A program made the position numbers and the translations under genes. Below are positions 11,728-20,412 of a DNA stretch of 64,000 nt, in pieces; the first letter of the stretch is position 1, and the number at the start of each line of letters is the position of its first letter. The notes under the pieces are model-generated. The model did not search any database, was not told where the DNA came from, and saw nothing but the letters and a program-made list of their open reading frames with translations. The stretch lies in contig NZ_JAGTJJ010000035.1 of the NCBI RefSeq assembly GCF_028435365.1, positions 61,308-125,307 on the forward strand. Direction: 5' to 3'. Source of the stretch: Polyangium jinanense. Its GTDB lineage: Bacteria > Myxococcota > Polyangia > Polyangiales > Polyangiaceae.

Positions 11728-14330
11728 GCACGGAAGTCCCGGCGGAGGCGGCCCCCGCGAACGGCCGCACGATTTCCCTGCCGACACCGAGCCTCGTCCT
11801 GCTCCTCGGCGCGTCGGGATCGGGGAAGAGCACCTTTGCGCGCAAGCATTTCGCGCCGACCGAGGTCGTCTCATCCGACATGTTCCGCGCGATGGTCTCG
11901 GACGACGAGAACGATCAAAGCGCGTCGGCGTCGGCGTTCGAGGTGCTGCACCTCGTCGTGGACAAACGCCTGGAGGCAGGCAAGCTCGTGGTCGTCGACG
12001 CGACGAACGTGCGGCCCGAGTACCGCAAGCCGCTCGTGGCGATCGCGCGCAAGCACCACGTCTTCGCGACGGGAATCGTGCTCGACGTGGGCGAGCGCGT
12101 CTGCAACGAGCGGAACGAGGCGCGCACGGACCGCAACGTGGCGGTCCACGTGGTGCGGCGGCAATCGCAGGATCTACGAGCGTCGCTGCGCGGGATCGAG
12201 CGCGAGGGCATCCGCGTGGTGCACGTGCTGCGGAAGGCCGAGGAGATCGAGAACGTCACCATCGAGCGTACGCGCCTCTGGACCGATCGCCGCGACGAGC
12301 ACGGTCCGTTCGACATCATCGGCGACGTGCACGGCTGCTGCGACGAGCTCGAAGCGTTGCTGGAAGATCTCGGGTACACGGTCGAATGGGATCCCGCCGC
12401 GGGCCCGCACGGCGTGCGCGTGACGCCGCCGCCGGGCAGGCGCCTCGTTTTCCTCGGGGATCTCGTCGATCGGGGACCGCGGATCGTGGACGTCCTGCGC
12501 CTCGTGATGACGGCCGTGCAGAGCGGGGCCGCGCTGTGCGTGCCGGGCAACCACGAGGTGAAGCTGCTCAAGGTGCTCCGCGGACGGCAGGTCACGATCA
12601 TGCACGGGCTCGCCGAGACGCTCGCCGAGCTCGCGCATACGACGGAGGCGTTCCAGGCGGACCTCGCGCGTTTCATCGACGACCTCGTCAGCCATTACGT
12701 GCTCGATGATGGGCGGCTCTGCGTCGCGCACGCCGGGATGAAGGCGTCGATGCAAGGGCGCTCGTCGGGCGGCGTGCGCGAATTCGGGCTGTATGGCGAC
12801 ACGACGGGCGAGACGGACGAGTATGGTTTGCCCGTGCGGCTCAACTGGGCGACCGAATATCGGGGCCGCGCGACGGTCGTGTATGGCCACACGCCGGTGC
12901 CGACGGCGGATTGGCTGAACAATACGATCTGCATCGATACGGGTTGCGTCTTCGGCGGCGCGCTCACGGCGCTGCGTTATCCCGAGCGCGAGCTCGTCAG
13001 CGTGCCGGCGGCGCGTCAATATTGCGAGCCGAAGAAGCCGCTGGTCCCGGTGGCGGCCGAGGATGGGCGCTCGGCGCAGCAGACGCACGACGACACGCTC
13101 GATCTCGACGACGTGATCGGCAAGCGGCCCGTGAGCACGCGCCTCGCGCGGTGGGTCACGGTGCGCGAGGAGAACGCGGCCGCGGCGCTGGAGGCGATGA
13201 GCCGGTTCGCGGTCGATCCGCGCTGGCTCGTTTATCTGCCGCCGACGATGTCCCCGACCGAGACGAGCGAGTTTCCGGGCACGCTGGAGCACCCGGCCGA
13301 GGCCTTCGCGTATTTCCGGCGGAACGAGGTCCCGCGCGTCATCTGCGAAGAAAAACACATGGGCTCGCGGGCCGTGATCGTCGTTTGTCGGGACGAGGCG
13401 ACCGCGAAGAAGCGGTTTGGCACGACGGACGGTCGGGCGGGCATCGTGTACACGCGCACGGGCCGGCCGTTTTTCGACGATCGCGAGCTCGAAGAGGCGC
13501 TTCTCGCGCGGGTGCGGCGCGCGGCCGAGGCGAGCGGGCTCTTCGAGGAGATCGGGCCCTGGTTCGTGCTCGACGCGGAGATCATGCCGTGGTCGGCGAA
13601 GGCGCAGGCGCTCGTCCGGGTGCAATACGCGCCCGTGGGCAGCGCGGCCCGGTCTTCGCTCGGAGCCGCGATCGAGGCGCTCACGAAGGCGAAGGCGCGC
13701 GGGATCGAGGCGGACGCGCTCCTCGGGAACATGCAGGCGCGGGCGCGGGCCGCTTCGCTTTACGTGGACGCGTACGGACGGTACTGCTGGCCGGTCGCGT
13801 GTATCGAGGATTATCGCGTCGCGCCCTTCCATCTGCTCGCGGCCGAGGGGCGCGTGTTCGTCGATCGAGATCATCCTTTCCACCTGGGAATCGCGGCGCG
13901 GCTCGCCGAGGCGGATGGCCAGGTGCTCGTTTCGACGCGGCACGTGGAGGTCACGCTCGGGGACGAGGCGAGCGAGCGGGAGGGCGCGATGTGGTGGGAG
14001 GAGCTCACCTCGGAGGGAGGCGAGGGCATGGTCGTCAAGCCCATCTCTTTCCTCGCGCGGGGCAAACGCGGCCTCGTGCAGCCGGCCGTGAAATGCCGCG
14101 GCCGCGAGTATCTCCGGATCATTTACGGGCCCGAATACGATCTGCCGGAGAATCTCGCGCGGCTCCGCAATCGTGGGCTCGGCGCGAAACGGTCGCTCGC
14201 GCTGCGGGAGCTCGCGCTCGGCGTCGAGGCGCTCGAGCGTTTCGTCCGGGGCGAGCCCTTGCGGCGGGTGCACGAATGCGTGTTCGCGATCCTCGCGCTG
14301 GAAAGCGAGCCGGTCGATCCGCGACTTTGA
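11724..14330 (+). CDS. pnkp: Polynucleotide kinase-phosphatase/ligase Pnkp
   Basis: At 868 residues this is a full-length bacterial Pnkp, the end-healing and sealing enzyme that partners Hen1 to repair RNA cut by ribotoxins. Three domains are visible in order. The kinase has the P-loop GASGSGKSTFA near residue 32. The metallophosphatase begins with DIIGDVHGCCDELE near residue 197 and includes GDLVDRGPR and GNHEVK. The ligase-like nucleotidyltransferase has EEKHMGSRAV near residue 543, where the Lys takes AMP. No key residue looks missing. It is coupled to hen1 by a 4-base overlap. What damages RNA in this organism is not evident from the neighbours. Confidence 0.95.
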   Translation: MSTEVPAEAAPANGRTISLPTPSLVLLLGASGSGKSTFARKHFAPTEVVSSDMFRAMVSDDENDQSASASAFEVLHLVVDKRLEAGKLVVVDATNVRPEYRKPLVAIARKHHVFATGIVLDVGERVCNERNEARTDRNVAVHVVRRQSQDLRASLRGIEREGIRVVHVLRKAEEIENVTIERTRLWTDRRDEHGPFDIIGDVHGCCDELEALLEDLGYTVEWDPAAGPHGVRVTPPPGRRLVFLGDLVDRGPRIVDVLRLVMTAVQSGAALCVPGNHEVKLLKVLRGRQVTIMHGLAETLAELAHTTEAFQADLARFIDDLVSHYVLDDGRLCVAHAGMKASMQGRSSGGVREFGLYGDTTGETDEYGLPVRLNWATEYRGRATVVYGHTPVPTADWLNNTICIDTGCVFGGALTALRYPERELVSVPAARQYCEPKKPLVPVAAEDGRSAQQTHDDTLDLDDVIGKRPVSTRLARWVTVREENAAAALEAMSRFAVDPRWLVYLPPTMSPTETSEFPGTLEHPAEAFAYFRRNEVPRVICEEKHMGSRAVIVVCRDEATAKKRFGTTDGRAGIVYTRTGRPFFDDRELEEALLARVRRAAEASGLFEEIGPWFVLDAEIMPWSAKAQALVRVQYAPVGSAARSSLGAAIEALTKAKARGIEADALLGNMQARARAASLYVDAYGRYCWPVACIEDYRVAPFHLLAAEGRVFVDRDHPFHLGIAARLAEADGQVLVSTRHVEVTLGDEASEREGAMWWEELTSEGGEGMVVKPISFLARGKRGLVQPAVKCRGREYLRIIYGPEYDLPENLARLRNRGLGAKRSLALRELALGVEALERFVRGEPLRRVHECVFAILALESEPVDPRL

Positions 14331-14406
14331 TGCCATAGCCGGGCGTTATGCTCCACGTTTGCTATTCTCTTCGCGCGGCAACCGTCGCGCGGGATGGAGG
14401 ATTGGA

Positions 14407-15834
14407 ATGAACGAGAACGAGTCGAACGCAGGGGACGGGACTCTCGTATCACCCGAGCTCGCGGAGGACGCGATGCTCGTGGCCGTGGCCGCGGGGCAAG
14501 CGACGCTCGAGCGCGGGGTGAAGAGCGGGACCGTGGTCCTCTTGCAGAAGGCGCTCGTCGAGCTCGGCGCGTCCCTCACCCCGGATGGCTCGTTCGGACC
14601 GAAGACCCACACGGCCATCGTGGCCGAGCAAGCCGCGGCGGGGCTGCCCCAGACGGGTGTGCTCGACGCGGCGACGCTCGTGGTCATCGATCGGCGCCTC
14701 GCCACGCAGCGGAAGGGCCGGCTGCACGACGCCATGGCGGCGGCGGTCGGGGGCGCGCCTGCGAGGCCCGCGGCCGCGGCGCAGGTGGCGGGCGGGCCTT
14801 CGCGGCAAGATCAGGGGTATTTCGACGACGCGGCCGAGCTCCGGGGCCCGGGGGCGGGGCCCGTGGCGGATCCGGATTCGCCGCCGCCGGTCCAGGCGCA
14901 GGCCGGCACGAAGAAGGGGCCGCTGCCTTCGGACCGCGCCGGTTCGCTCGACGCCGTTCGGCGCGCGATCGGCGACGACGGGCCCGCGAACGCGGCCCTC
15001 GAGCGGCTCCTCGCGGCGGGGCGCCTGCACGAGGGATCACTCCTTCCGAACCTGGCCACGTTCGCGCAGACGCCACGCAACCCCGCGCTCTTGCTGGAGG
15101 CGGGGATCGAGCCGGAGCTTTTGCTCGGGCAGGTGATCCGGCACGTCGACAACCCCCTCCGGGTGCAGCAGGGGCAGGGGCACGGGACGTGTGGGGCCGG
15201 CGTGATGGAGTATGTGCTCTTGCGGCGAGATCCGGCCGAGCTCGTGCGGATCGTCGACGGCATCACCCGCGAGGCGCGCGCCATCACGCTCCGGTCCGGC
15301 AAGAAGCTCGAGATGCCTCGCAGCGCGATCGCGCGGGACAACTCGGGGCGGGTGGACCTCGACCGGCTCTTCCAGTCGGCGATCATGAACCACGCCTCGG
15401 CGATGAGCTGGCTCTTCGATTACGACAACCCCGAGGACAACGACACGTTCTGGGCGGCGGTACGGGGCAACAGTCAGATGGCCGTGTATGGCTTCACCAG
15501 CCTGTATCAAGCCATCCTCGGCGGGAGCTATTCGAGCGTGAGCACGCTTTCTCGGCCCAAGGACGAAGTCGCGACCCTCGTGGCGACGTCGGCGGCGCGT
15601 GGCGTGCCGGTGCCCGTGATCCTGGAGTTCCGGACGTACCACTGGCTTTCGGTCGAGTGGCTCGAAGCGGGCAAGGATGGCAAGCCCGCCTCCATCGTCC
15701 TCCGAAACCCGTGGGGCAAGGACGAGGGCGGCGACAAACCTCCCCGCGTGGCCATGCCCGAAGGCGGAGGTCGCGTCCGGATGAAGTATGCCGACTTCAT
15801 CGAAAACGTGTTCGGCGCCACGGTCCGCGGCTGA
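14407..15834 (+). CDS. Peptidoglycan-binding protein with calpain-like protease domain
   Basis: The protein has 475 residues; the ATG at 14407 follows GGATGGAGGATTGGA. No signal peptide is seen. Residues 30-100 form a PG_binding_1 domain (LQKALVELGASLTPDGSFGP). A flexible Ala/Pro/Gly linker follows. The C-terminal half is not a family I can name with certainty, but it carries a Cys-His-Asn set in calpain order: Cys262 in GHGTCGAGVMEYVLL, His412 in YHWLSVEW and Asn434 in LRNPWGK. The spacings of 150 and 22 residues are close to calpain, whose NPWG block is diagnostic. This suggests a cytosolic or exported cysteine protease. It lies 76 bases after pnkp and may share its transcript. Confidence 0.7.
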   Translation: MNENESNAGDGTLVSPELAEDAMLVAVAAGQATLERGVKSGTVVLLQKALVELGASLTPDGSFGPKTHTAIVAEQAAAGLPQTGVLDAATLVVIDRRLATQRKGRLHDAMAAAVGGAPARPAAAAQVAGGPSRQDQGYFDDAAELRGPGAGPVADPDSPPPVQAQAGTKKGPLPSDRAGSLDAVRRAIGDDGPANAALERLLAAGRLHEGSLLPNLATFAQTPRNPALLLEAGIEPELLLGQVIRHVDNPLRVQQGQGHGTCGAGVMEYVLLRRDPAELVRIVDGITREARAITLRSGKKLEMPRSAIARDNSGRVDLDRLFQSAIMNHASAMSWLFDYDNPEDNDTFWAAVRGNSQMAVYGFTSLYQAILGGSYSSVSTLSRPKDEVATLVATSAARGVPVPVILEFRTYHWLSVEWLEAGKDGKPASIVLRNPWGKDEGGDKPPRVAMPEGGGRVRMKYADFIENVFGATVRG

Positions 15835-15896
15835 GCGGGGTTCGTCCCGTCGCCTCTCGTCGCCCCCTCCTGGCGACTTCGCCCTCTCATTCAGGG

Positions 15897-16065
15897 TTAC
15901 GGCTCATCAGCGTCGTGGCTTCGTACCACTTTGGTGGTAGTCGTCTGGTGAGCCGTATCGCCGCTGCCCCTGGCCCGGTCGGAGCATCGCTCCTCGCCCC
16001 CGCCAAAAGGGATTACGGCTCGTGCATCCTTCGCCTTCGTACCACTTTCGTCGTAGTGGTTCGGT
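15897..16065. repeat. Two 53-base dyad repeats in a 314-base gene-free spacer
   Basis: Copies at 15897-15949 and 16013-16065 align without gaps at 37 of 53 positions. Copy 1 folds into an outer stem (13 bases at 15898-15910 pairing with 15945-15957, one G-U) around an inner hairpin TACCAC-TTTG-GTGGTA. Copy 2 keeps an inner ACCACT/AGTGGT hairpin but has a weak outer stem. On the minus strand both could encode a peptide end containing TTTTKVVR, with synonymous differences. The element could be a terminator, a small mobile repeat or a degraded coding end. Nothing else is evident in 15835-16148 apart from the promoter that the next gene must have. Confidence 0.6.
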
Positions 16066-16148
16066 AATTTAAATTGCCGTGCAACCAAGACGGACGCCGG
16101 ATCGCCCTATATTTGGACACTTTGGCGGCCTGGATACAAAATGGCCCC

Positions 16149-17705
16149 ATGAAGGACTGGAATACCTGGACCATGGAAGCCGATCGGGGGCTCGAGCTCC
16201 GGACGCACAAGATTCGCGTCGAGGTGAGCCGAGGGCCCATGGCAGGGGTCGTCACCGAGGTGCTCGGGCCGGAGGTGCGGGTCGGGAGCGGGAAGGATTG
16301 TGACCTCGTTCTCGAGGATCCGACCGTCAGTCGGCATCACCTGCTTCTCCGTATCGAAGGCGATCTCCTGCGCGTACTCGACACGACGAGCCGCAATGGC
16401 ACGACGGTCGACGGCGTGCGGATCCGCGACGCCTACGCCCGGCCCGACTCGACGATCGGGCTCGGCGCCTCGGCGCTGCGGCTGAAGATGATGCGCGACG
16501 TGGTGGCGCTGCCGCTCTCGTCCCGCACGCGCTTCGGCGGTCTCGTCGGCGCGAGCGTGCCGATGCGGCGGCTCTTCGCGCTGCTCGAAAAGATCGCGCG
16601 GACCCACGCGACCGTGCTCGTCGAGGGGGAGACCGGGACGGGCAAGGAGCTCGTGGCCGCAGCGATTCACGCCGAGAGCGCGCGGGCGAGTGGCCCGTTC
16701 ATGGTGTTCGATTGCTCGTCGGTGAGCGCGGGCGTGCTGGAGAGCGAGCTCTTCGGGCACAAGCGCGGCGGCTTCACGGGCGCGACCGAGAGCCGCATGG
16801 GGAGGTTCGAGGCGGCGCACGGCGGGACGCTTTTCCTCGACGAGATCGGCGAGCTGCCGCTCGAGCTCCAGCCGAAGCTGCTCCGGGCTTTGGAGACACG
16901 CACGATCACCCGGATCGGGGAGAACGAGCCGCGGCGGGCCGACGTGCGGATCGTGGCCGCGACGAACCGATCGCTGGCGGCGGAGGTCGAGCGGGGCAGG
17001 TTCCGCGAGGATCTCTATTACCGGCTGGCCGTCGTGCCGGTGCGGCTGCCGCCGCTGCGGGAGCGGCTCGACGACATCCCGCTGCTCGTGCGGCATTTCG
17101 AGAAGGAATGGCAGGGGCGGAAGGACGCGCCGCCGCTCCTGCCGAACGAGGTGCTCGAGCGGATGAAGGCGCACCCGCGGCCGTGGCCGGGGAACGTGCG
17201 AGAGCTTCGGAACAAGGTGGAGATGATGCTCTCGCTCGGGCTCGACGAGCCGCCGTGGGCCGCCGAGGAGACGGAGGAGCCGCCGTCGGCGGTGCTTCCG
17301 GTCGTGAACCTCGAGCTTCCCTTGCACGTGGGGCTCGCGCACCTGGAGAATGCTTACAAGCGGGCCTATGTGGAGCGCGCGCTGCGGGAGACGGGGTACA
17401 ACGTGTCCCAGGCCGCGAAGATCGCCGGTGTGGGGCGGGCGTTCGTCCAGCGGGTGATGCGAAGACACGGGCTCCGATCGAGCGACGAGGGCGGCGGATC
17501 CGAGGGCGGGGCCGCGCCTGCTGCTGCGCCTCCGCCGGTGCTGGGTCCCTCGCCGGCGCAAGGGGAGTCGCCCGCGCCGGGGCAGAACCTGTATGAATGG
17601 TATCGAAAACATCCGCTCGCGTCGTCGGAAGCGCGCCAGTGGCCCGAAGGGTTGGTCCCCCGGAACGGTACGGGATCGAAACGTCGGGACGAAGGCGGGC
17701 GTTGA
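16149..17705 (+). CDS. FHA-domain sigma54-dependent transcriptional activator
   Basis: The protein has 518 residues from the ATG at 16149; the ATG at 16182 is an alternative. An N-terminal FHA domain (about 35-105, with VSRHHLLLRI and TSRNGTTVDG) would read a phospho-Thr partner. The central AAA+ domain has Walker A GETGTGKE (Lys166), a sigma54-contact loop that reads GGFTGA at 207-212 instead of GAFTGA, and Walker B TLFLDEIGEL. A Fis-type helix-turn-helix (NVSQAAKIAGVGRAFVQRVM) is followed by an unusual Pro/Ala-rich tail of about 80 residues. It is a bacterial enhancer-binding protein of a class expanded in myxobacteria. A sigma54 promoter with upstream repeats lies 3 kb away and is a plausible target. 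Confidence 0.92.
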   Translation: MKDWNTWTMEADRGLELRTHKIRVEVSRGPMAGVVTEVLGPEVRVGSGKDCDLVLEDPTVSRHHLLLRIEGDLLRVLDTTSRNGTTVDGVRIRDAYARPDSTIGLGASALRLKMMRDVVALPLSSRTRFGGLVGASVPMRRLFALLEKIARTHATVLVEGETGTGKELVAAAIHAESARASGPFMVFDCSSVSAGVLESELFGHKRGGFTGATESRMGRFEAAHGGTLFLDEIGELPLELQPKLLRALETRTITRIGENEPRRADVRIVAATNRSLAAEVERGRFREDLYYRLAVVPVRLPPLRERLDDIPLLVRHFEKEWQGRKDAPPLLPNEVLERMKAHPRPWPGNVRELRNKVEMMLSLGLDEPPWAAEETEEPPSAVLPVVNLELPLHVGLAHLENAYKRAYVERALRETGYNVSQAAKIAGVGRAFVQRVMRRHGLRSSDEGGGSEGGAAPAAAPPPVLGPSPAQGESPAPGQNLYEWYRKHPLASSEARQWPEGLVPRNGTGSKRRDEGGR

Positions 17706-17738
17706 ATCGTGGTCAGTTCGGGTTCATCATGAACGCAT

Positions 17739-18806
17739 ATGAGGGGGCCTTCGGATCTCACGGAGCATGAGCACGGCCTCATGCTGGACCTCGTCGCCGA
17801 GCTCGGCGGATCGCTCGATCTGCACGAGGTGCTCGGCCGCGGCTACGGCCTGCTCTCGCAGCTCGTGTCCGCGGATCACGGGGCGCTCTGCGTGAGCCGG
17901 CCCGAGGGGCACGCCGTCTACGACTGGGCCGTCGTCGAGATGCCCGAGCGGTTTTTCCAGGGATACGCGGAGATGGTGCCGCACGACTTCGTCCGGATCG
18001 CCGTGGCCGAACGTCCGAACGAGGTGTTACGCGACACCGAGATGCTCGCGCGCGCGGCGATGGAGCGGAGTTACCTCTACAACCACTGCCGCGACATCGG
18101 CATGCGGCTCGAGCACGTGATGGCCGTCATGCTCCGCGACGATCCTGCCTGGCACGGGGGGCTCATCCTCTACCGGGACAAGCGGGTTCCATTCTCGGAT
18201 CACGAGCGCATGATCCTGCAGAAGCTCTCGCGGCATTTCACGAACGCGGTGAAGAACTGCCGGCTCTTCGGGGCGATGGCGAAGCGCGCGTCGCTGCTCG
18301 ACGCGGTGCTCGCCGGGATCGGGCACGAGGCGATCGTGTTCAGCGCGTCGGGCGCGGAGATTGCGCGGACGGCGAGCGCGGAGAAGATGCTCCAGGCCTG
18401 GTTCAGGCCGATCGAATTCGGCCCGGACGGGCTCCCCGAGCCGCTCGCCGCGCGTCTCGCCTCCATCGTGAAGAACCCTCACACGCTCACCGACGCTTTC
18501 TGGCGGAGCGGCGCGCTGGCCGAGCTGAAGGTCTCGATCCAGAAGCTTCCGGGTATGGACGCCGCGTCCTTCGTGATGCTGTTCGAAGAGGTCCCGCAGC
18601 TCGTGCCCATCCCCCTGGCCTGGCTGAAGGTCCTTTCGTCCGCGGAGCTCAAGGTGGCGGAGCGCGTATGCTGGGACAACGCGCTCATCGCCTCCGAGCT
18701 CGGCATCACGGAGCTCACGGTCAAGAAGCATTTCTCGCACATCTTCGACAAGCTCGGCATCCCGAACCGCGCCGCGCTCATTCACATGGCGTGGCGGCAG
18801 CGTTGA
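17739..18806 (+). CDS. GAF-like sensor with LuxR-type helix-turn-helix
   Basis: The 355-residue protein starts 33 bases after the sigma54 activator, on the same strand, so the two are probably co-transcribed. An in-frame stop just upstream fixes 17739 as the first usable ATG. The N-terminal two thirds look like a GAF domain (residues of about 15-170) plus a linker. The C-terminus is a LuxR/GerE DNA-binding domain (LSSAELKVAERVCWDN, then SELGITELTVKKHFSHIFDK). There is no recognisable acyl-homoserine-lactone binding domain, so the input is unknown. Its last 29 bases overlap the end of the opposing diiron-enzyme gene, which ties the regulator to that locus. Confidence 0.85.
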   Translation: MRGPSDLTEHEHGLMLDLVAELGGSLDLHEVLGRGYGLLSQLVSADHGALCVSRPEGHAVYDWAVVEMPERFFQGYAEMVPHDFVRIAVAERPNEVLRDTEMLARAAMERSYLYNHCRDIGMRLEHVMAVMLRDDPAWHGGLILYRDKRVPFSDHERMILQKLSRHFTNAVKNCRLFGAMAKRASLLDAVLAGIGHEAIVFSASGAEIARTASAEKMLQAWFRPIEFGPDGLPEPLAARLASIVKNPHTLTDAFWRSGALAELKVSIQKLPGMDAASFVMLFEEVPQLVPIPLAWLKVLSSAELKVAERVCWDNALIASELGITELTVKKHFSHIFDKLGIPNRAALIHMAWRQR

Positions 18807-19470
18807 AGGTCGTCTCTTCCCCCGCGAACATCCCCGGATAAAGCGCCGCGGTGACCGCGGCCGAGAGCGCGATGGCGCGGCGGTCCTCGGCGGACTCGAT
18901 GCGCCCGAAGAGGCCCCGCAGCACCTCGGTGTGCCCCTCGTCGGCATCGGCGTGGCCGGAGAGGAAGCGGACGCCGCGTTCGATGCCGGGGATCCGTCGC
19001 CGCGCGATGAGATGCGCCGCGGTGGTGCCGGCGCGGGTCTGGGAGAGGGCTTCGAGGACGTAGGCCGTGCCGAGGAAGGCGAGGGGCGAGCCGGCCTCGA
19101 CCTGGAATCGGTTCCAGGCGATGTAGGCGGTGACGGCCGAGCAAGGCGAGGGCGGCGCGGCCGGGTTCTCGGGGCGGCCGATTGCGGCGAGGTCCTCGAG
19201 GACCCAGAGGTCGTGCCCTTGCTCCTCGTCGGCTTTTTGCAGGAAGAGCCGCGCGAGGTCGGGGGCCTTGCCCGCGCGCGAAAGCCGCTCGCCGGCGCGG
19301 CGGAGCAAGGGGCGGGTTTGCTGGACATAAAGATACGTTTGTCGGAGGAAGGACGCGTATTCGTCCGTGTCGAGATCGCCTGCGAGCAGGCGGCGGGCCG
19401 CGGGGTGCGCGTCGAGGGCCGAGAGCAGGTCCGAGACGGTGGTATCGAGGGTTTCCACGAGGCAGTTCAT
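18778..19470 (-). CDS. Heme-oxygenase-like diiron oxidase (iron-containing redox enzyme)
   Basis: The 230-residue protein starts at 19470 behind AAAGGAGCCCGTGATC, a perfect ribosome binding site. It is all-helical. It carries the pattern of the heme-oxygenase-like oxidase family (PF14518): DEEQGHDLWVLEDL at 81-94, a Glu in YVLEAL at 140, and HADADEGHTEVL at 173-184, so Glu82 or Glu83, His86, Glu140, His173, Asp177 and His180 are candidate iron ligands. Relatives use a non-heme diiron centre to oxidise fatty acids or amino acids. It lies 19 bases downstream of the LuxI-like gene in one operon and probably acts on the same substrate or product. The reaction itself is not predictable from sequence. 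Confidence 0.75.
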   Translation of the reverse strand: MNCLVETLDTTVSDLLSALDAHPAARRLLAGDLDTDEYASFLRQTYLYVQQTRPLLRRAGERLSRAGKAPDLARLFLQKADEEQGHDLWVLEDLAAIGRPENPAAPPSPCSAVTAYIAWNRFQVEAGSPLAFLGTAYVLEALSQTRAGTTAAHLIARRRIPGIERGVRFLSGHADADEGHTEVLRGLFGRIESAEDRRAIALSAAVTAALYPGMFAGEETTFNAAATPCE

Positions 19471-19489
19471 GATCACGGGCTCCTTTCGT

Positions 19490-20293
19490 TCAGGCGGCAA
19501 TCGAGCCCGGATTCGGGAAGACGGGGGGCTTTGCGCGCTGCACGGTGCGCTGTTCGGCGACCGACGCGAGGAGCGGGAGGGCGCACATGCGGAAGCGGGT
19601 GTCGTAGACCGGAGGGCCCACGAAGCGGGCGCGCATGCGGCGGGCGTACATGTCGAGGGTGCGCGGGAGCCGGAATCGCGCGGGGGAGCGCGTGGCCTCG
19701 GAGCGCGCGTGGTCGTCGAAGAACGGGCGTTTCGGCGAGGCGGGGGCGGACGGAGGGAAGCGCGGGGCGAGGGATAGGTCGTTCCGGACGAACCCGCGCT
19801 CGCGTGCGACGTGCTGGATGAGGCGGGCGTCCTCGATGCCGTCGGTCTCGGTGTTTGCGGTGGCAATCCAGTAGCCGACGCCGAGGACGCGGCTCAGGTG
19901 GACGGCGGCGGCGTGGAGCTCGGCGACGGCCATGGAGTGTCTATGGGTGGCGAGGACGCAATATCGCGAGGTTTCGGCGAGGCGGAGGCCGACGGCGGCG
20001 AGGGGCGTGAGGTCGAATTGCGACTCGACGGAGAGGCCAAAGGAGGTACCGTTCGTGGCGGCAACCTCGGGGTTCGGCAGGAGGAGGCGGAGGGTGCCAA
20101 CGGCGAGATCGCCGTCGTAGGCGATGAGGTGGAGGGTCGTGGGGAGGGTATCGAAGGAATCGAGCTCGCGGGGGACCGTGTGGTCTTTCGTGTCGAGGTA
20201 GCCGAGCTCGCGGGCGAATACGTCGAAACGAACGCGGACGGCGTCGTCGAGGTGTCTCTGGGTTTCGGCGATGATGCAGCGGATGTCCGACAT
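19490..20293 (-). CDS. LuxI/FeeM-like N-acyltransferase (autoinducer-synthase type)
   Basis: The product has 267 residues; the start at 20293 is preceded by GGAGGACATC. The N-terminal 190 residues form a GNAT fold with the invariant positions of autoinducer synthases: Arg22 and Phe26 in VRFDVFARELGY, Glu43, Asp45 and Asp48 in ELDSFD, Arg69 in GTLRLL, and Glu107 and Arg110 in ETSRYCV. The family transfers acyl chains from acyl-ACP to S-adenosylmethionine or to amino acids. The usual Trp after the LG pair is replaced (LGYLD), and there is a basic C-terminal extension of about 75 residues. Product identity (homoserine lactone, acyl amino acid or other) is open. It is first gene of the operon with the diiron enzyme. 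Confidence 0.75.
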   Translation of the reverse strand: MSDIRCIIAETQRHLDDAVRVRFDVFARELGYLDTKDHTVPRELDSFDTLPTTLHLIAYDGDLAVGTLRLLLPNPEVAATNGTSFGLSVESQFDLTPLAAVGLRLAETSRYCVLATHRHSMAVAELHAAAVHLSRVLGVGYWIATANTETDGIEDARLIQHVARERGFVRNDLSLAPRFPPSAPASPKRPFFDDHARSEATRSPARFRLPRTLDMYARRMRARFVGPPVYDTRFRMCALPLLASVAEQRTVQRAKPPVFPNPGSIAA

Positions 20294-20349
20294 GATGTCC
20301 TCCGGCGGCGCAAGCAGGAAATCGGCTCGGTCGCCGGAGAGGCATTGAT

Positions 20350-20365
20350 TGCAGGCGACGTGCCT
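20350..20365 (-). promoter_or_regulatory. Sigma54 (-24/-12) promoter of the acyltransferase operon
   Basis: Read on the minus strand, the site is AGGCACG-TCGC-CTGCA. It has the essential GG and GC separated by exactly ten bases and differs from the sigma54 consensus TGGCACG-N4-TTGCA at two positions. Transcription would begin near 20340, giving a leader of about 47 bases before the ATG at 20293. Confidence 0.65.
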
Positions 20366-20412
20366 GCGGAGGGTGGTCGATTTTCGGGCTGAACGCGGGG
20401 GGAAAGCAGGGC

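Noticed and set aside
17739..20293. A classic LuxI/LuxR quorum-sensing pair
   Set aside because: The LuxR-type protein has a GAF-like domain, not the acyl-homoserine-lactone binding domain, so a canonical pair cannot be claimed.
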